Assembly: GCA_916613615.1 (NCBI GenBank) | Contig: OU744730.1 | Coordinates: 37,495,315-37,559,314 of the forward strand | DNA length: 64,000 bases | Source of the DNA: Steromphala cineraria | Taxonomy: Eukaryota > Mollusca > Gastropoda > Trochida > Trochidae | Direction of reading: 5' to 3' | Part shown: piece after piece, positions 11,707 to 23,500 of the stretch | How the letters are laid out: each line of letters opens with the position of its first letter | Numbering within the stretch: the stretch's first letter is position 1 | Translations under genes and position numbers: made by a program | The notes under the pieces: generated by a model | What the model was told of the DNA's origin: nothing | What the model saw: the letters and a program-made list of their open reading frames with translations, nothing else | Database searches by the model: none

Positions 11707-12366
11707 TTCAAGAGAGTTTCCTCTGAGGTGTTTTTCTGAACCTGCTCCTTGACATAACCTGCCAAGTAACATAGAATATTGTAAAATCTGTACAGATAGT
11801 AAGAAAAGGAAATAAAAATGACTGAAAACACAATATTGTTTGAAAACAGAGGACTTAATGATGTACTAATTTAGAGAGTGATAGTTTCTAAACATTTCAT
11901 AGTCCTTAGTGTACTTGATTATCTTTTGCAACAATGAATACACAGAAGGAATTGACACTGTCCGTTACACTTTGTGTCCGGCTCGTAACTGTTTTACTGA
12001 TCAAATTCAAATTCATAGTGGAAATGCAGAAACATGTGATAATGTGTTTGAGTTACAATTTTGAGAATATCTATATAAGAGATTAGGATTTTTGAGAAAA
12101 AGTGATAATTTGTCAGGTCTTTCAGGCTCATGACTTGGAAACTGATCATCCCATTTTGATCAAATTTGATATTGGGATACATAGTGATATGAAGGTGTGT
12201 CATGATTAACAATTTTGAAAATACTGTTGTAAAATTTAATAAAATTTCAGCAAAAGTTAAGGAATCAGAAACTGACTGGCTCACAAGTTGTTAACTGATC
12301 ATTGATGTTTTGGTCAAATTTGATAACGAGATACATAATGATTTAAAGCTGTTACTATTTATAATT
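11707..12366. other. Diverged repeat DNA
   Basis: From about 11955 to 12330 the sequence resembles the 168-bp repeat of family C (CCGTTACACTTTGTGTCCGG followed by two loose copies). It is probably a decayed family C interior without its ends. The first part (11707-11950) shows nothing recognisable. Confidence 0.5.
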
Positions 12367-12394
12367 AGCAGCCCCGTCTAAGGACGGGGCTGCT
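12367..12394. other. Perfect palindrome, candidate 5' end of another family
   Basis: AGCAGCCCCGTC and GACGGGGCTGCT form a 12-bp perfect stem around a 4-nt loop. The shape (12-bp arm, 3-4-nt loop) is that of the family A and B 5' ends. A matching 3' end was not found with confidence. The GTCGGGCC at 13687-13694 is only a partial inverted match. Confidence 0.55.
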
Positions 12395-12479
12395 TTCAGT
12401 GTTTGTGCAGTTTCCGGCGCCGCGTCCGCCGCACTCATATTACTGACTATAAATATTTTCCAATACGCTTTACAAAACT

Positions 12480-13110
12480 TTTATTCATAACTTACTACTT
12501 ATACATGTACCTCGGGGAAACGATTTTGACTGTTCACTTTCAAGGTCAAAGGTCAAGGTCACGAGCTATAAAATCACCAAAAAATTCCTTGATAACTTGA
12601 AAAGTTTTTGTGCTATGAAGCTCTAACTTGTTATATATCATCCTTGGAAAAGTACACAATTTTGAAAAGGTTTCGACTACAATCTGTCAGAGGTCAAGGT
12701 CACAATGCCAAAATGCTTTATCCAACTGATATAACTTCAAATCAATACATGATTGTTTTACTCAATAAAAAGTCATGAGATATGAGTTATTGCAATGTTC
12801 CCTAATTTGGTTATAACCTTATCCCATTTAGCTTTGAGAACTCTAACTTGTCTAAATTCCAGGGAAGCATTATGACGTGTTCACTTTCAAGGTCAAAGTC
12901 ACGAGTTAAAAAATCACTACAAAATTACTTGTAAACACGATAACTTGAAAATATTTTGTACTATGAAGGTCAAACTTGGGATATATTATCCTTGGGAAAG
13001 TGAAAAAATTTGAAAAGGTTTTGGCTACAATCTGTCAAAGGTCAAGGTCACAGCAAGGTCATGACTTCAGCATGGTTTAGCAAAAATGCTTTATTCTAAC
13101 TATGAACACT
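12480..13110. repeat. Imperfect ~347-bp direct repeat
   Basis: CACTTTCAAGGTCAAAG recurs at 12535 and 12882. The following blocks (AAGGTCAAGGTCAC, lysine-rich-looking AT DNA) are repeated in the same order. Copies are diverged. No gene was recognised. Confidence 0.65.
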
Positions 13111-13131
13111 TTTTATCATTACATTATTATC

Positions 13132-13722
13132 CCCCCTGCATATAATGCCGCGGGATATAGTTGGAGGCTCCGTCTGTCTGTGATCACATTGTTCCCGGAG
13201 CAGAATTTGAAAACCGTTACAGCTAGCTCAATGACTAATCATCGCATGTAGTTGTGCCCTTTGAGGCTACTTTCTTGATTTTTGTATTTGTGTGGTTTCG
13301 CAACTTACAAATATGTTTCAGGAGCAAAATTTAAAAACGATTAGGGCTACCTCAATGAAACTGCCTTTTGGTGTTTTCAAATTGCAGGGATTTCAAACTC
13401 AGTGACATCCTACCTTCCAACATTATCATAAATTTCTAAACCTGTGCTTACCAAGGAATAAAGATGTTAAGACAGCATATTCAATCAAACAGGATTGTTG
13501 TTTTGTTCTCTTTTCTTGATGATGGCATAACATCAGCATTTACTAATTAAAAAGACCTAGATGTTTAGATAGTCTTATGATGGTTATTGAAAGTCAAACA
13601 AAATAAGCTGCATGTATGCATTCAATATTGTATACAGTATATCAGTATATCAAAATGCATGCTAAAACTGATCATACAACTTCAGTCGGGCCAGGATAAG
13701 CCATCTCTCCTGATGGCTCTTG
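13132..13722 (+). mobile_element. Possible short element ending in a hairpin
   Basis: It begins with TATCCCCCCTGCATATAATGCCGCGGGATATAG-like sequence (only parts pair: GCAT/ATGC) followed by CGTCTGTCTGTG, resembling the family C leader. It ends with AGCCATC, a 6-nt loop and GATGGCT at 13699-13718, a perfect 7-bp hairpin. The borders are guesses from this resemblance. Confidence 0.35.
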
Positions 13723-14017
13723 TTGTTATACACAATAAAAAGTGTTCATTGATTTTGTGACCTTGAAGGTTAAATGTCAAGGAAAGTATTACGACCACGT
13801 TTCATGTTTCGTACACCGTTTTAAAATGGACTTGCTGATTGGTAGATTTAAATAACTTAGCCAATGACAAGGCTTGAAACAATATTATCTGATTTCCTTC
13901 ATGCAACAAAGGTTGTTGATTGACGTTGGTTTTCTTTATGAGAATGATATATAATGTGATTAAAACAAACAACAAACCTTGTAAGAGAACACTTGCAGTT
14001 TCTTATAATTCTTTTTT
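13723..14017. other. Nothing recognised
   Basis: AT-rich DNA between two repeat elements. An open frame starting at 13920 runs into the family C leader and has no known motif. Confidence 0.5.
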
Positions 14018-14019
14018 AT

Positions 14020-14045
14020 CCCCCGCAACAACGAAGTTGCGGGGG
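14020..14045. other. 5'-terminal palindrome of family C
   Basis: CCCCCGCAAC and GTTGCGGGGG form a perfect 10-bp stem around a 6-nt loop. Confidence 0.85.
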
Positions 14046-14060
14046 GTATTAAAATCGGTA

Positions 14061-14084
14061 CCGTCCGTCCGTCCGTCCGTCCGT
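14061..14084. repeat. (CCGT)6 microsatellite
   Basis: Six perfect CCGT units lie directly after the family C leader. A diverged CGTCTGTCTG run occupies the same place in the 13132-13722 element. Confidence 0.95.
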
Positions 14085-15560
14085 TACACTTTGTGTCCGG
14101 CTCATAACTTTGTAACTAATCAACCATTTCAATTCAAATTCCTCATGGAAATGAAGAAACATGTAATTATGTGTCATAAGTAACAATTTTATGAAAATCT
14201 ACAAAAAATATTAGGATTTTGGAGAAAAAGTGGAAAATTTGTAAGAAAACTGTTACAAGTCCTGTCCGGCTCACTTCTTATCTAACCATCAGATATTGAT
14301 CAAATTTGATATGGAGATACATAATCATATGAAGGTGTGTCATAAAGAACAATTTTGAAAATATTCTTATAAAATTTTGCCTTTTTTGGCTAAAAATGAG
14401 GACTCTGTTCGAAAAACTGTTACAAGTCCTGTCCGGCTCACAACTTCTAAATTAATCAGCACATATTTATCAAATTTGATATGGAGATACATAATCATAT
14501 GAAGGTGTGTCATAAAGAACAATTTTGAAAATATTCTTGTAAAATTTTTCCTTTTTTGGCCAAAAATGAGGACTCTGTTCGAAAACTGTTACAAGTCCTG
14601 TCCGGCTCACAACTTCTAAATTAATCATCACATATTTATCAAATTTGATATGGAGATACATAATCATATGAAGGTGTGTCATAAAGAACAATTTTGAAAA
14701 TATTCTTGTAAAATTTTTCTTTTTTGGCCAAAAATGAGGACTCTGTTCGAAAACTGTTACAAGTCCTGTCCGGATCACAACTTCTAAATTAATCATCACA
14801 TATTTATCAAATTTGATATGGAGATACATAATCATATGAAGGTGTGTCATAAAGAACAATTTTGAAAATATTCTTATAAAATTTTTCCTTTTTTGGCCAA
14901 AAATGAGGACTCTGTTCGAAAACTGTTACAAGTCCTGTCCGGATCACAACTTCTAAATTAATCATCACATATTTATCAAATTTGATATGGAGATACATAA
15001 TCATATGAAGGTGTGTCATAAAGAACAATTTTGAAAATATTCTTATAAAATTTTTCCCTTTTTGGCCAAAAATGAGGACTCTGTTCAAAAACTGTTACAA
15101 GTCCTTTCCGGCTCACAACTTCTTAACTAACCATCACATATTGATCAAATTTGATATGAAGATACATAATCATATGAAGGTGTGTCATGGAGAACAATTT
15201 AAAAAATATTTTGATAAAATTTTGCCCAAAAATGAGAACTCTGTTGGAAACTGTTACAAGTCCTGTCCGGCTCACAACTTCTAAATTTATCATCAAATAT
15301 TGATCAAATTAAATATGGAGATACATAATCATATGAGGGTGTGTCATGAAGAACACTTTTGAATTTTTTTGGGTAAAATTTTGCCTTTTTTGGCCAAAAA
15401 TGAGGACTCTGTTTGAAAACTGTTACAAGTCCTGTCCAGCTCACTACTTCTTCACATATAATTCAATTTGATTAAATTTGATATGGAGATACATACCGAC
15501 AATCATAAGGTGTGTTATGAAGAATTTTTTTGAAATATGTTTGTTTTCATATGATCAAAG
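14082..15560. repeat. 168-bp tandem repeat, about 8.5 copies
   Basis: CTGTTACAAGTCCTGTCCGG or a close variant starts at 14250, 14417, 14586, 14754, 14923, 15092, 15251 and 15420, with a diverged first unit from about 14082. Spacing is 167-169 bp apart from one 159-bp unit. The central copies are almost identical and the outer ones diverged, as expected for unequal exchange. The open frames at 14470-15088 on the minus strand only mirror the repeat. Confidence 0.95.
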
Positions 15561-15743
15561 TGATCTTAGAGAACCAAATATGTGATACATAAATTCATTC
15601 GTTTGATTTTAATTTTGTCAGTTAATATCATTTAGTTTTTTTTAAATGAACAGTTTCCTTCATATCCTGGAAAAGTTGTGTTATTTTGTGTGACAAAAAT
15701 TAATCAGCAATATGATAAGGAAAACCAATAAATAGTGTGCAAT

Positions 15744-15774
15744 TTGCGGGGGATATAGCTCGACCATGTCAGCT
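15744..15774 (+). other. 3' end signals of family C
   Basis: TTGCGGGGGAT (15744-15754) is the exact inverse of the 5' terminus. After it, AGCT(C)GAC, a 3-nt loop and GTCAGCT pair as a 7-bp hairpin with one bulged base (15757-15774). Confidence 0.7.
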
Positions 15775-15785
15775 GCTTGTTTTTA

Positions 15786-16385
15786 ATAATATGTGTCTAA
15801 AAATTAAATGTGTCATTTGATGACAAGAGCAGAAATATTCAAACGTACCAGAATACAGTGTGATGTTCAAAATAAAAAAAATTGGCCAATGGGTATTCTA
15901 AACTGTAGATTTCGTGACCCCATGACCCAAATTAGGGTCACAGGAGTCACAACCTTAAAAACTTATTTTCATCATCATCTTCAGTTCCCAAAGGTCTATT
16001 GAACTGAAAGACTGCAACGAAACTCCTTGGCCAATTGGGATTCTAAACTGTAGGTTTCGTGACCCCATGACCCCAAATAGGGTCACAGGGGTCACAATCT
16101 TAAAAACCTATTTTTCTCCATTAGATGACAGTCTATGGCATGTTTCTCCTTGGATATTTTAGTGTGGACTTCTTTCACTGTCTAATTTTGGCGATCTAGA
16201 AAGTGTTGAATAATAACAAATCATTTGGGTAAGGAAACTTATTCCGAAATCGTTACATTTGTCGTGTAATATTTTTATAGGTTTTCTTGCAATAGATAAC
16301 ATCAGTTTCATTGTTAGCTCATCTGGTCTGTATAAAGCAAATGTGATATGATGCCTGATGCGCTACAGAGCCAATGGCTCTAATT
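15786..16385 (+). mobile_element. Second family D-like element, 3' end with hairpin
   Basis: Two units at a 145-bp period (GGCCAAT at 15884 and 16029) are homologous in order and spacing to the 11100-11640 array. After unrelated AT-rich DNA, 16316-16381 has TTAGCTCATCTGGTCTGTA and ends with AGAGCC, a 3-nt loop and GGCTCT (16367-16381). The 5' border is not visible because family C lies directly upstream. Confidence 0.45.
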
Positions 16386-16420
16386 TTATTATAACAGTTT
16401 CCTACTTATACTGGAAAAGT

Positions 16421-16499
16421 TGTGTTATTTTGTGCGACAAAAATTAATCGGCAATATGATAAGGAGAACCTATACATATTGTGCAATTTGCGGGGGATA
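16421..16499 (+). repeat. Duplicate of the family C 3' subterminal region
   Basis: This closely matches 15672-15752, including TTGCGGGGGATA, but the terminal hairpin is missing. It is a truncated family C end. Confidence 0.75.
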
Positions 16500-16639
16500 C
16501 CTAGATGACATTTAGATGAATGAAATTTTAGTTATGGGATGATACTCTTGATTGAGTTCTAAAGCTTTTTCTGGAATATTATTTTTGACGGAGTCATGGC
16601 CCTTGATTCCGCGTTTGGACTTAAGCTGACAGGTCTGAT

Positions 16640-17110
16640 TCTCAAATGGGGAAAATTTTTGTCATAAACTAGAAAAGTGAGTATATAGGTTTCAACCTCT
16701 TCAACTTTTTTTAGTATTTCATGTCAACAGTTTGGACTAGCTTTTAAAGGTTGGGTTGTTTTCCGGAGTATAACTTTGAAGCTACATGAACAATTTATAC
16801 CAAATTTGGTATATATCCTTTTCATATCCTGTAGATGTGCCTTTTGGAGGTTTCAACTTCAATTTTACATTTTTTGGTTTCCATGTCAACAGGTTGGAGT
16901 TTGTCATTAAAGGGAAGAGTTAGATTCCAGAGCTTAAGACTGAAACTACATGAGCAATCTGCACCGACTTTGGTGTACATCCTATTCATATCATGTAGAT
17001 GTGCCTTTTAGAGGTTTCAACTTCTTTTTAGTCATGTATTTTTTGGGTTTTCAGTTTGGACTTTGTCATTTTGAAGGGAAGGGTTAGTTTTCATGACAAA
17101 ATGCGTCGAT
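16640..17110. repeat. 164-bp tandem repeat, about 2.5 diverged copies
   Basis: GTAGATGTGCCTTTTNGAGG blocks with CATATC upstream recur at 16823 and 16987. GTTTGGACT-like blocks recur at about 16730, 16894 and 17057. It lies just upstream of the Helentron frame and could be inside that element. Confidence 0.7.
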
Positions 17111-17551
17111 GTTGATAAATGATTCCCATAAATAGAAATAAAATGTAAGCAAAACTTTATGTTGTTTTATATAATAATATTGTTTTCATATGAGTTTTAA
17201 AAATCTATAAGATATTTTCAAAAAAGAAAATTTAGGGGGGAGTAATCTGTTTTTACGAGTAAAACCACTTTCTAGTTTACCATACACTCCCAAGGATATG
17301 ACTTCTGCAACAATAAAATCACAATGCATGACTGCAACATTTTGAATCTGAAACATCTAACATTGTGATTTTCAATTTTAAACTCCTAGGTTTCCAATTT
17401 AAAAGCTAAATACTGACTCTTAGAAACCTTCCTTGGAATATTTTGAATAGTGAATATCTAATAACTGCTCCTTGGCAAGAATACCTTCTTTTGAAAAAAT
17501 TTAAATGTAGAATGGGGATATGAAAAGCCACGTTTTTGTGTCTACTTACAG
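17111..17551 (+). other. Region upstream of the Helentron frame
   Basis: AT-rich DNA without a recognisable promoter or element terminus. Just before the start codon there is TTTTGTGTCTACTTACAG directly followed by ATG, a good match to a 3' splice site (pyrimidine-rich, then CAG). The first coding exon may therefore follow an intron in the 5' leader. Confidence 0.4.
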
Positions 17552-20500
17552 ATGCCGAGAAAGAAGAATTGGAGGAAGGTTGCTGCTGGCAAGAAGACCC
17601 GGAGTGAGGAAGCTGCCCTCATTAAAAACAGTAGCGAGGAAGCTGTCCTCATTAAAAACAGTAGCACTAAACTCATTGACTCGCCGGAATGGCAAAAAGC
17701 TCAAAACTCGCCGAAATGGCAAAAAGCTCAAAACTCGCCGAAATGGCAGCCGGAATGGCAAAAAGCTCAAAACTCGCCGAAATGGCAGCCGGAATGGCAA
17801 AAAGCTCAAAACACGCCGGAATGGCAAAAAGCTCAAAACTCGCCGGAATGGCAAAAAGCTCAAAACTCGCCGGAATGGCAAAAAGCTCAAAACTCGCCGG
17901 AATGGCAAAAAGCTCCAAACACGCCGGAATGGCAAAAAGCTCAAAACTTGCCGGAATGGCAAAAAGCTCAAAACTCGCCTGAACTGACAGATTTTGAGAT
18001 TGATTATTACCTCAATGCTGGTGAAAATAATGAACATGAGCAAACTGATGAACAGATGCCTAGTACATCAGCTGATAATACAATTAATGACACGTCATCT
18101 AACTGCTCTGTGATTCATGCTTCTTACCATCAAGGAAATGCTTGCTTTGGTCAATCAGCAGGGAAACAATGTGTTGCAATGAGTCTATCAGCAATGGTTT
18201 ATTCCAAAATGAAAAGTGCTTCTGTGTGGACCCCTCTTGATTTGAATCAAATAATGACGCAAGGAAATGAAATGTATGCTTCTCTGCAACAGTTTTCTGC
18301 AATAAACAATGCGTATCTGAATGTTGAAGAACTTCCAGAACATGTAGAAATTGATGGAAACATATACCAATTGAGCTTGCATGAGACTCTATTTGGTCTG
18401 CTTGGCATGGAAGAAAACAGTGAAATGAACACAATGATGACCTTAAGAAATGCCTTGGTGACATCCTTAGAGTATCACAACTTTGCCTTTGTAACCTTTC
18501 GTGAGGCTACTTTTGCTGTTTTCTCTACGACAGACACATTTTATGTATTTGATTCCCACTCTCGTAATGAATACGGTGAAATTGCAAGTAATGGCACCTG
18601 CATTTTGGCAAAATACTGCTCCCTGGAACAGGTACATTGTCATTGTTTGCGCCTTGCTACATCCATGAATGCTCATGAGAACTCCCAATTTGAGGTGACA
18701 CCAGTGACCATTCAAGCTTTCTCAGTGCTTACCCATCCTGGTGAAAATGAAAATTCAATCAGCAATGCAGATATGTCACTGTCAAAAAGTCAGTCAATAT
18801 TAAAAACTAAAGTTCGGCAACCAAAACGCAAAGTACAATCATTGAAGACAAGGCAGCTGAAGAAAAGGAAAGCAATGCAAATTTCCAGAGCTCAGAAAAG
18901 ACAAGCAAACAGTTCCTTAAATGAAAATGCTTCTCAGTTGAAAGTTAAAAGATACTCTCTTGATGCTGACTACAGAGAACACAAAAAACAGTCAAGCAGG
19001 CAGAAATATGCTGCTGAAATATCTGCTGGAATCAACAAGTATGCTTCAAATGCTCAGTACCAAGAATCACTCAGATCTGCTAGTATTGACAAATATGCCA
19101 CAAATGCAGACCATCGTGTTGCTGTTAAAGTTGCCAGTTCTCTTCAGTACACAAATGATCCTAAACATAGGACAAATGTAAAGAAATCTGTTAAGAAGCA
19201 AAGACTTTCAAAGAAACAGCAACAGCAATGTATCAAACATGTTACTGAGGCATTCAGATCAGCAGTCAGTGAAGGTCCTGATTATGTCTGTGCTGTGTGT
19301 CACAGAAAACTGTTCAGAAAACAAGTGATTGAATGCAAAACAGATTTCTATAAACAAAAAGGTGACAGCTCTGAACAAGCTGCTGAGAAGTGTATCACGG
19401 AACAATATTTGCATAGTTGCGATCAAAATTGTCTCGACCCATGTATCTTATCAACAGGATCAATGTCAAAGTTATGGATTTGTCACTCATGTCATCAAAA
19501 AGTCAAAAGAGGAAAAGTTCCAGGTGAATCTGTTGTCAACAACCTTCATTTTGAACCAATACCAGAAGAATTAAGCAACTTGAATGAACTTGAAGAACAC
19601 CTTGTATCACTGCATATTCCATTCATGAAACTTGTTGCTCTTCCAAAAGGTGCACAAAATTCAGTTCACGGACCAGTTGTCAGTGTACCATCAAACATTG
19701 TGCAGACAGTCAATGCTTTACCTAGGTCTGATTCAGAAGACCAGCTGGTTCAAGTGAAGTTGAAACGAAAACTAACTTACAAAGGGCACTACAAAAATCA
19801 GTATGTGAACAAAACTAAAGTTTTGAAAGGTCTAGAATACCTACAAGCAAACAACCAATATTACAGACATGTTACACTCAATGAAACATGGGTTAACCCA
19901 CTACCAGTTATTGATGAAGGAAATGAAATGGAAATGGATATTGATGATCAAATTGATACAGACAATGAAGATGAAAGTACAAGCAATGTTGATGTGACCC
20001 GTGAAGAATCTGACAACCATGGCATGCTGCTTGACACATGTCTACAACCAGTTGATATTGGCCAAGAAATACTTGATCAACATTTTGATGGAATAACACA
20101 CATTGCACCAGCTGAAGGAAATAATCCTATTAGAATGCTCAAAGAAAATGACGATGAAGCTAAATCCTTTCCATGTCTGTTTCCAAGAGGTGGTCCAATC
20201 TATCATGACAATCGTGAGGAAAAATTGACACTTTCACGTTATCTTCACTGTAGATTGATGAATGCTGATACGAGATGTGCACAAAGCATTCCTTACATCT
20301 TTCATGCACAATACAGATCTGAACTTGATCAAGTGATCTCAAAGGCATCCATTGCTTTGCGAAAAGGCAATATTGATCAATCACAACAAAAGGTTGATGC
20401 CAATACCTTGACAAATAATGAGTCCCTTCAAAACTTCTTGAAAAATGATGAAGGGTACAAATTCCTGACTCCAATCCGTGGAACACCCCCATACTGGGCA

Positions 20501-23500
20501 ACAACTCAAAAAGATATTTTTGCTTTAATTCGTCAGCTTGGCATTCCAACATGGTTTTGCTCGTTCTCATCTGCTGAAACAAGGTGGCCTGAAATAATTG
20601 AAAGCATATTGAGAGAAGATGGAGATCCTCGTAAAGCAAATGAGCTTGACTGGAATGAAAAATGTGCCATTTTAAGAAGAAATCCTGTCACAACAGCCCG
20701 AATGTTTGATCAAAGATTTCACACATTTTTGAGAGACGTTATCATGTCTCCTGCAAAACCCATTGGCAAAATCAAAGACTATTTTTTCCGAGTGGAATTT
20801 CAACAGCGTGGGTCACCCCATGTTCATTGCTTATTCTGGGTTGAAGATGCACCCAAGATTGATTCAAACACTGATGCTGAAGTTGTTGACTTTGTGGATC
20901 AGTATGTTTCTTGTAACATGCCAAATGAGGATGATGATCAGGAACTACATGAGATTGTTACTAGTGTTCAGAGACATAGCAAGAGACATTCCAAAACATG
21001 CAAAAAAACTGGAAAAGAATGCCGCTTTAACTTTCCACGTCCTCCTTCTGAGAAAACATTTGTCTGTCGTTCAGGAATTGAGACTGTTGAAGTACCAGTT
21101 TGTGACAATAAAACTATGACTGATGAAGAACGCAGGATATTTGATGCCAAAGTACAAGAAGCTATAGATATTAACAGCAATGCAATGAACAAAGAGCAAG
21201 CTAAAGAAATACTTGGCAAAATATGGAGAGTTCTTCAGGATGAGAATCAGAGTTTTGACTCTGTAAACAGTTTGTTTGAAAGCATTGGAATTTCCCAAGA
21301 CATCTATGAAACTGCATCAAAGGCACTTACAAACAAAAACAGTGTTGTCCTTCAAAGAAAATCCTCTGATGTGTGGGTCAATCAGTACAATCCAGATCTT
21401 CTACGCTGTTGGGGTGCCAACATGGACATTCAGTTTGTGATTGATGCTTATTCTTGTGTTGTATACATTGTTTCATACATTTCCAAAGCTGAAAGAGAAA
21501 TGGGGTTGCTGCTCAATCATGCACAAAGTGAAATCAGAAAGGAAGGAAATGTTGATGCAAAGAATGCAATGAGGAAAATTGGCACGATATACTTGAACAG
21601 TCGTGAAGTCAGTGCACAGGAAGCCATTTTCCGTGTATGCACACTTGACCTCAAAGGATGTTCTAGAAAGGTTGAGATGATCCCTACAGTGAATCGTGTC
21701 AGAATGAGTATGCCTCTTCAGCAACTGAGACAAAAAGTAGCAAACGGAGAAATTGATCAAGATGATGTCTGGTTACCCAGTATTCTTGATAGATACAGAG
21801 CAAGACCTGATACACCTGAGTTCCATGACATGTGCCAAGCCACATTTGTATCGGAATACAGAGTGCTTTCAAAATCTGAAGTGTCGAATGTGCCCAATGA
21901 AAACAGACGCACCCCCGTTATTGCTTTACTGAACAATCTCGGGCATATCAAGAAGAGACAAAACACTGATCCAGCAGTTGTGAGATATGCAAAGTTTGCG
22001 AAAGAAAAGGATCCAGAAAAGTATTATCAATCAAGTTTGGAATTGTTCCTTCCCCACACAAATGAAAAGCAATTGCAACCACCACATTTCAACTCATTTG
22101 TACATTTCTACAATGATGGAGCAGTTGCTACAGCTTCAGGAGAAGTTGAATGTGTTAAGACAATAGTGGAAAGAAACAGACATAAATTTGAGAAAAATGC
22201 TGCAGATATGCAAATTGCACAGGACACTCTTGAGACTTCTGGCTCTCTTGAAGATGCTTGGTCGCAAATATGTCCACAAGCAGAGGTTGATAGACTTGAA
22301 TGCCAAGATTTGAGAAACAATGCTGAGTCTGATGACAATCATGCGTCAGATGATGAACAGAACATTCCAGATCTGCTTCCTCATGAAGAACGTGTGTCAC
22401 AAACTGAGGCAATTCAAAATAATGTATCAAGAGAAGAAGCACATACAATCCTCAAATCATTGAATTCAATGCAGACTGAAGTATTCTACAAGCTAAGACA
22501 ATGGTGCCTTGACAAACGAAATGGCAAAGAACCTGAACCATTTCATGTATTCTTGACTGGTGGAGCAGGCACTGGAAAGTCTCATTTGGTGAAAGCTTTT
22601 TACTACGAAGCTACACGCTTACTAGCCCCGACTTTGGATCGTCCTGATGACACATCTGTTCTCTTAATGGCACCAACTGCAAATGCTGCATTCAACATTA
22701 AAGGGTCCACAATTCACTCAGGTCTGTCAATTGGAATAGCAGTTCCAAACCAGTATCAATACCTATGTGAAAATACATTGAATACACTTAGGTCAAAATG
22801 TGGAGGTGTTCAGATTCTGATTATTGATGAAATTTCAATGGTTGATCAAAAGTTGCTTGCTTATGTTCATGGGAGACTCAAGCAAATCAAACAGAAAGAT
22901 TCACCATTTGGAAATGTATCTATTCTTGCTGTTGGAGATTTCTATCAGCTTCCTCCTGTCAAAGGTGTTCCACTTTACAAGCCAGTTCCTGGTTATGATT
23001 TATGGAATGATTGTTTCTCCGTGGTTGAGCTAACAGAAATAATGAGACAAAGAGATCCCGAATTTGCTGCTCTCTTAAACAGACTCAGAAAAGCACCAAA
23101 AGGAAATGAATCTGATGGTGAAACAAACCTTGAAACTGAAGATGTTGCTTTGCTCAGTAGCCGTGTTACTGAAGAGAACACAAATTGTCTGCACATATTG
23201 TCGACAAATGCCGAAGTTGACAAGTACAATACAGAAATGCTTGACAAAGTTTGCAAGGACACGTTTCAGATTGAGATTGAAGAATTTGGGAAAAACCAAA
23301 GTACAGGTGACTATGAAGTGCTTTCAACCACATCTCAAAAAATTGGAATCGGTGCAAGAATTCTACTTACAAAGAACATTGATACATCTGATGGCTTGGT
23401 CAATGGTGCATTTGGTAAAGTGTCACATGTATCAACCCAAAATGGAAAGGTTTCCACAGTGTATGTTGTTTTTGATAACAATGATGTTGGCAAAAAACTA

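Larger units (their letters stand above)
14018..15785 (+). mobile_element. Non-autonomous Helentron-like element, family C
   Basis: The 5' end is a palindrome (14020-14045) whose outer arm, ATCCCCCGCAA, recurs inverted at 15744-15754. A hairpin at 15757-15774 follows, then a T-run. This is the same asymmetric inverted repeat plus terminal hairpin seen in families A and B. The interior consists of a (CCGT)6 run and a 168-bp tandem array. No protein frame exists. The exact last base in the T-run is uncertain. Confidence 0.7.

Noticed and set aside
14082..15560. CRISPR-like array
   Set aside because: The units are contiguous 168-bp repeats without unique spacers, in a eukaryotic transposon interior.
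17546..18043. Long overlapping frames on both strands across the SPEWQKAQN repeat
   Set aside because: A 27-bp repeat without stops leaves several frames open automatically. The Helentron frame explains the region.
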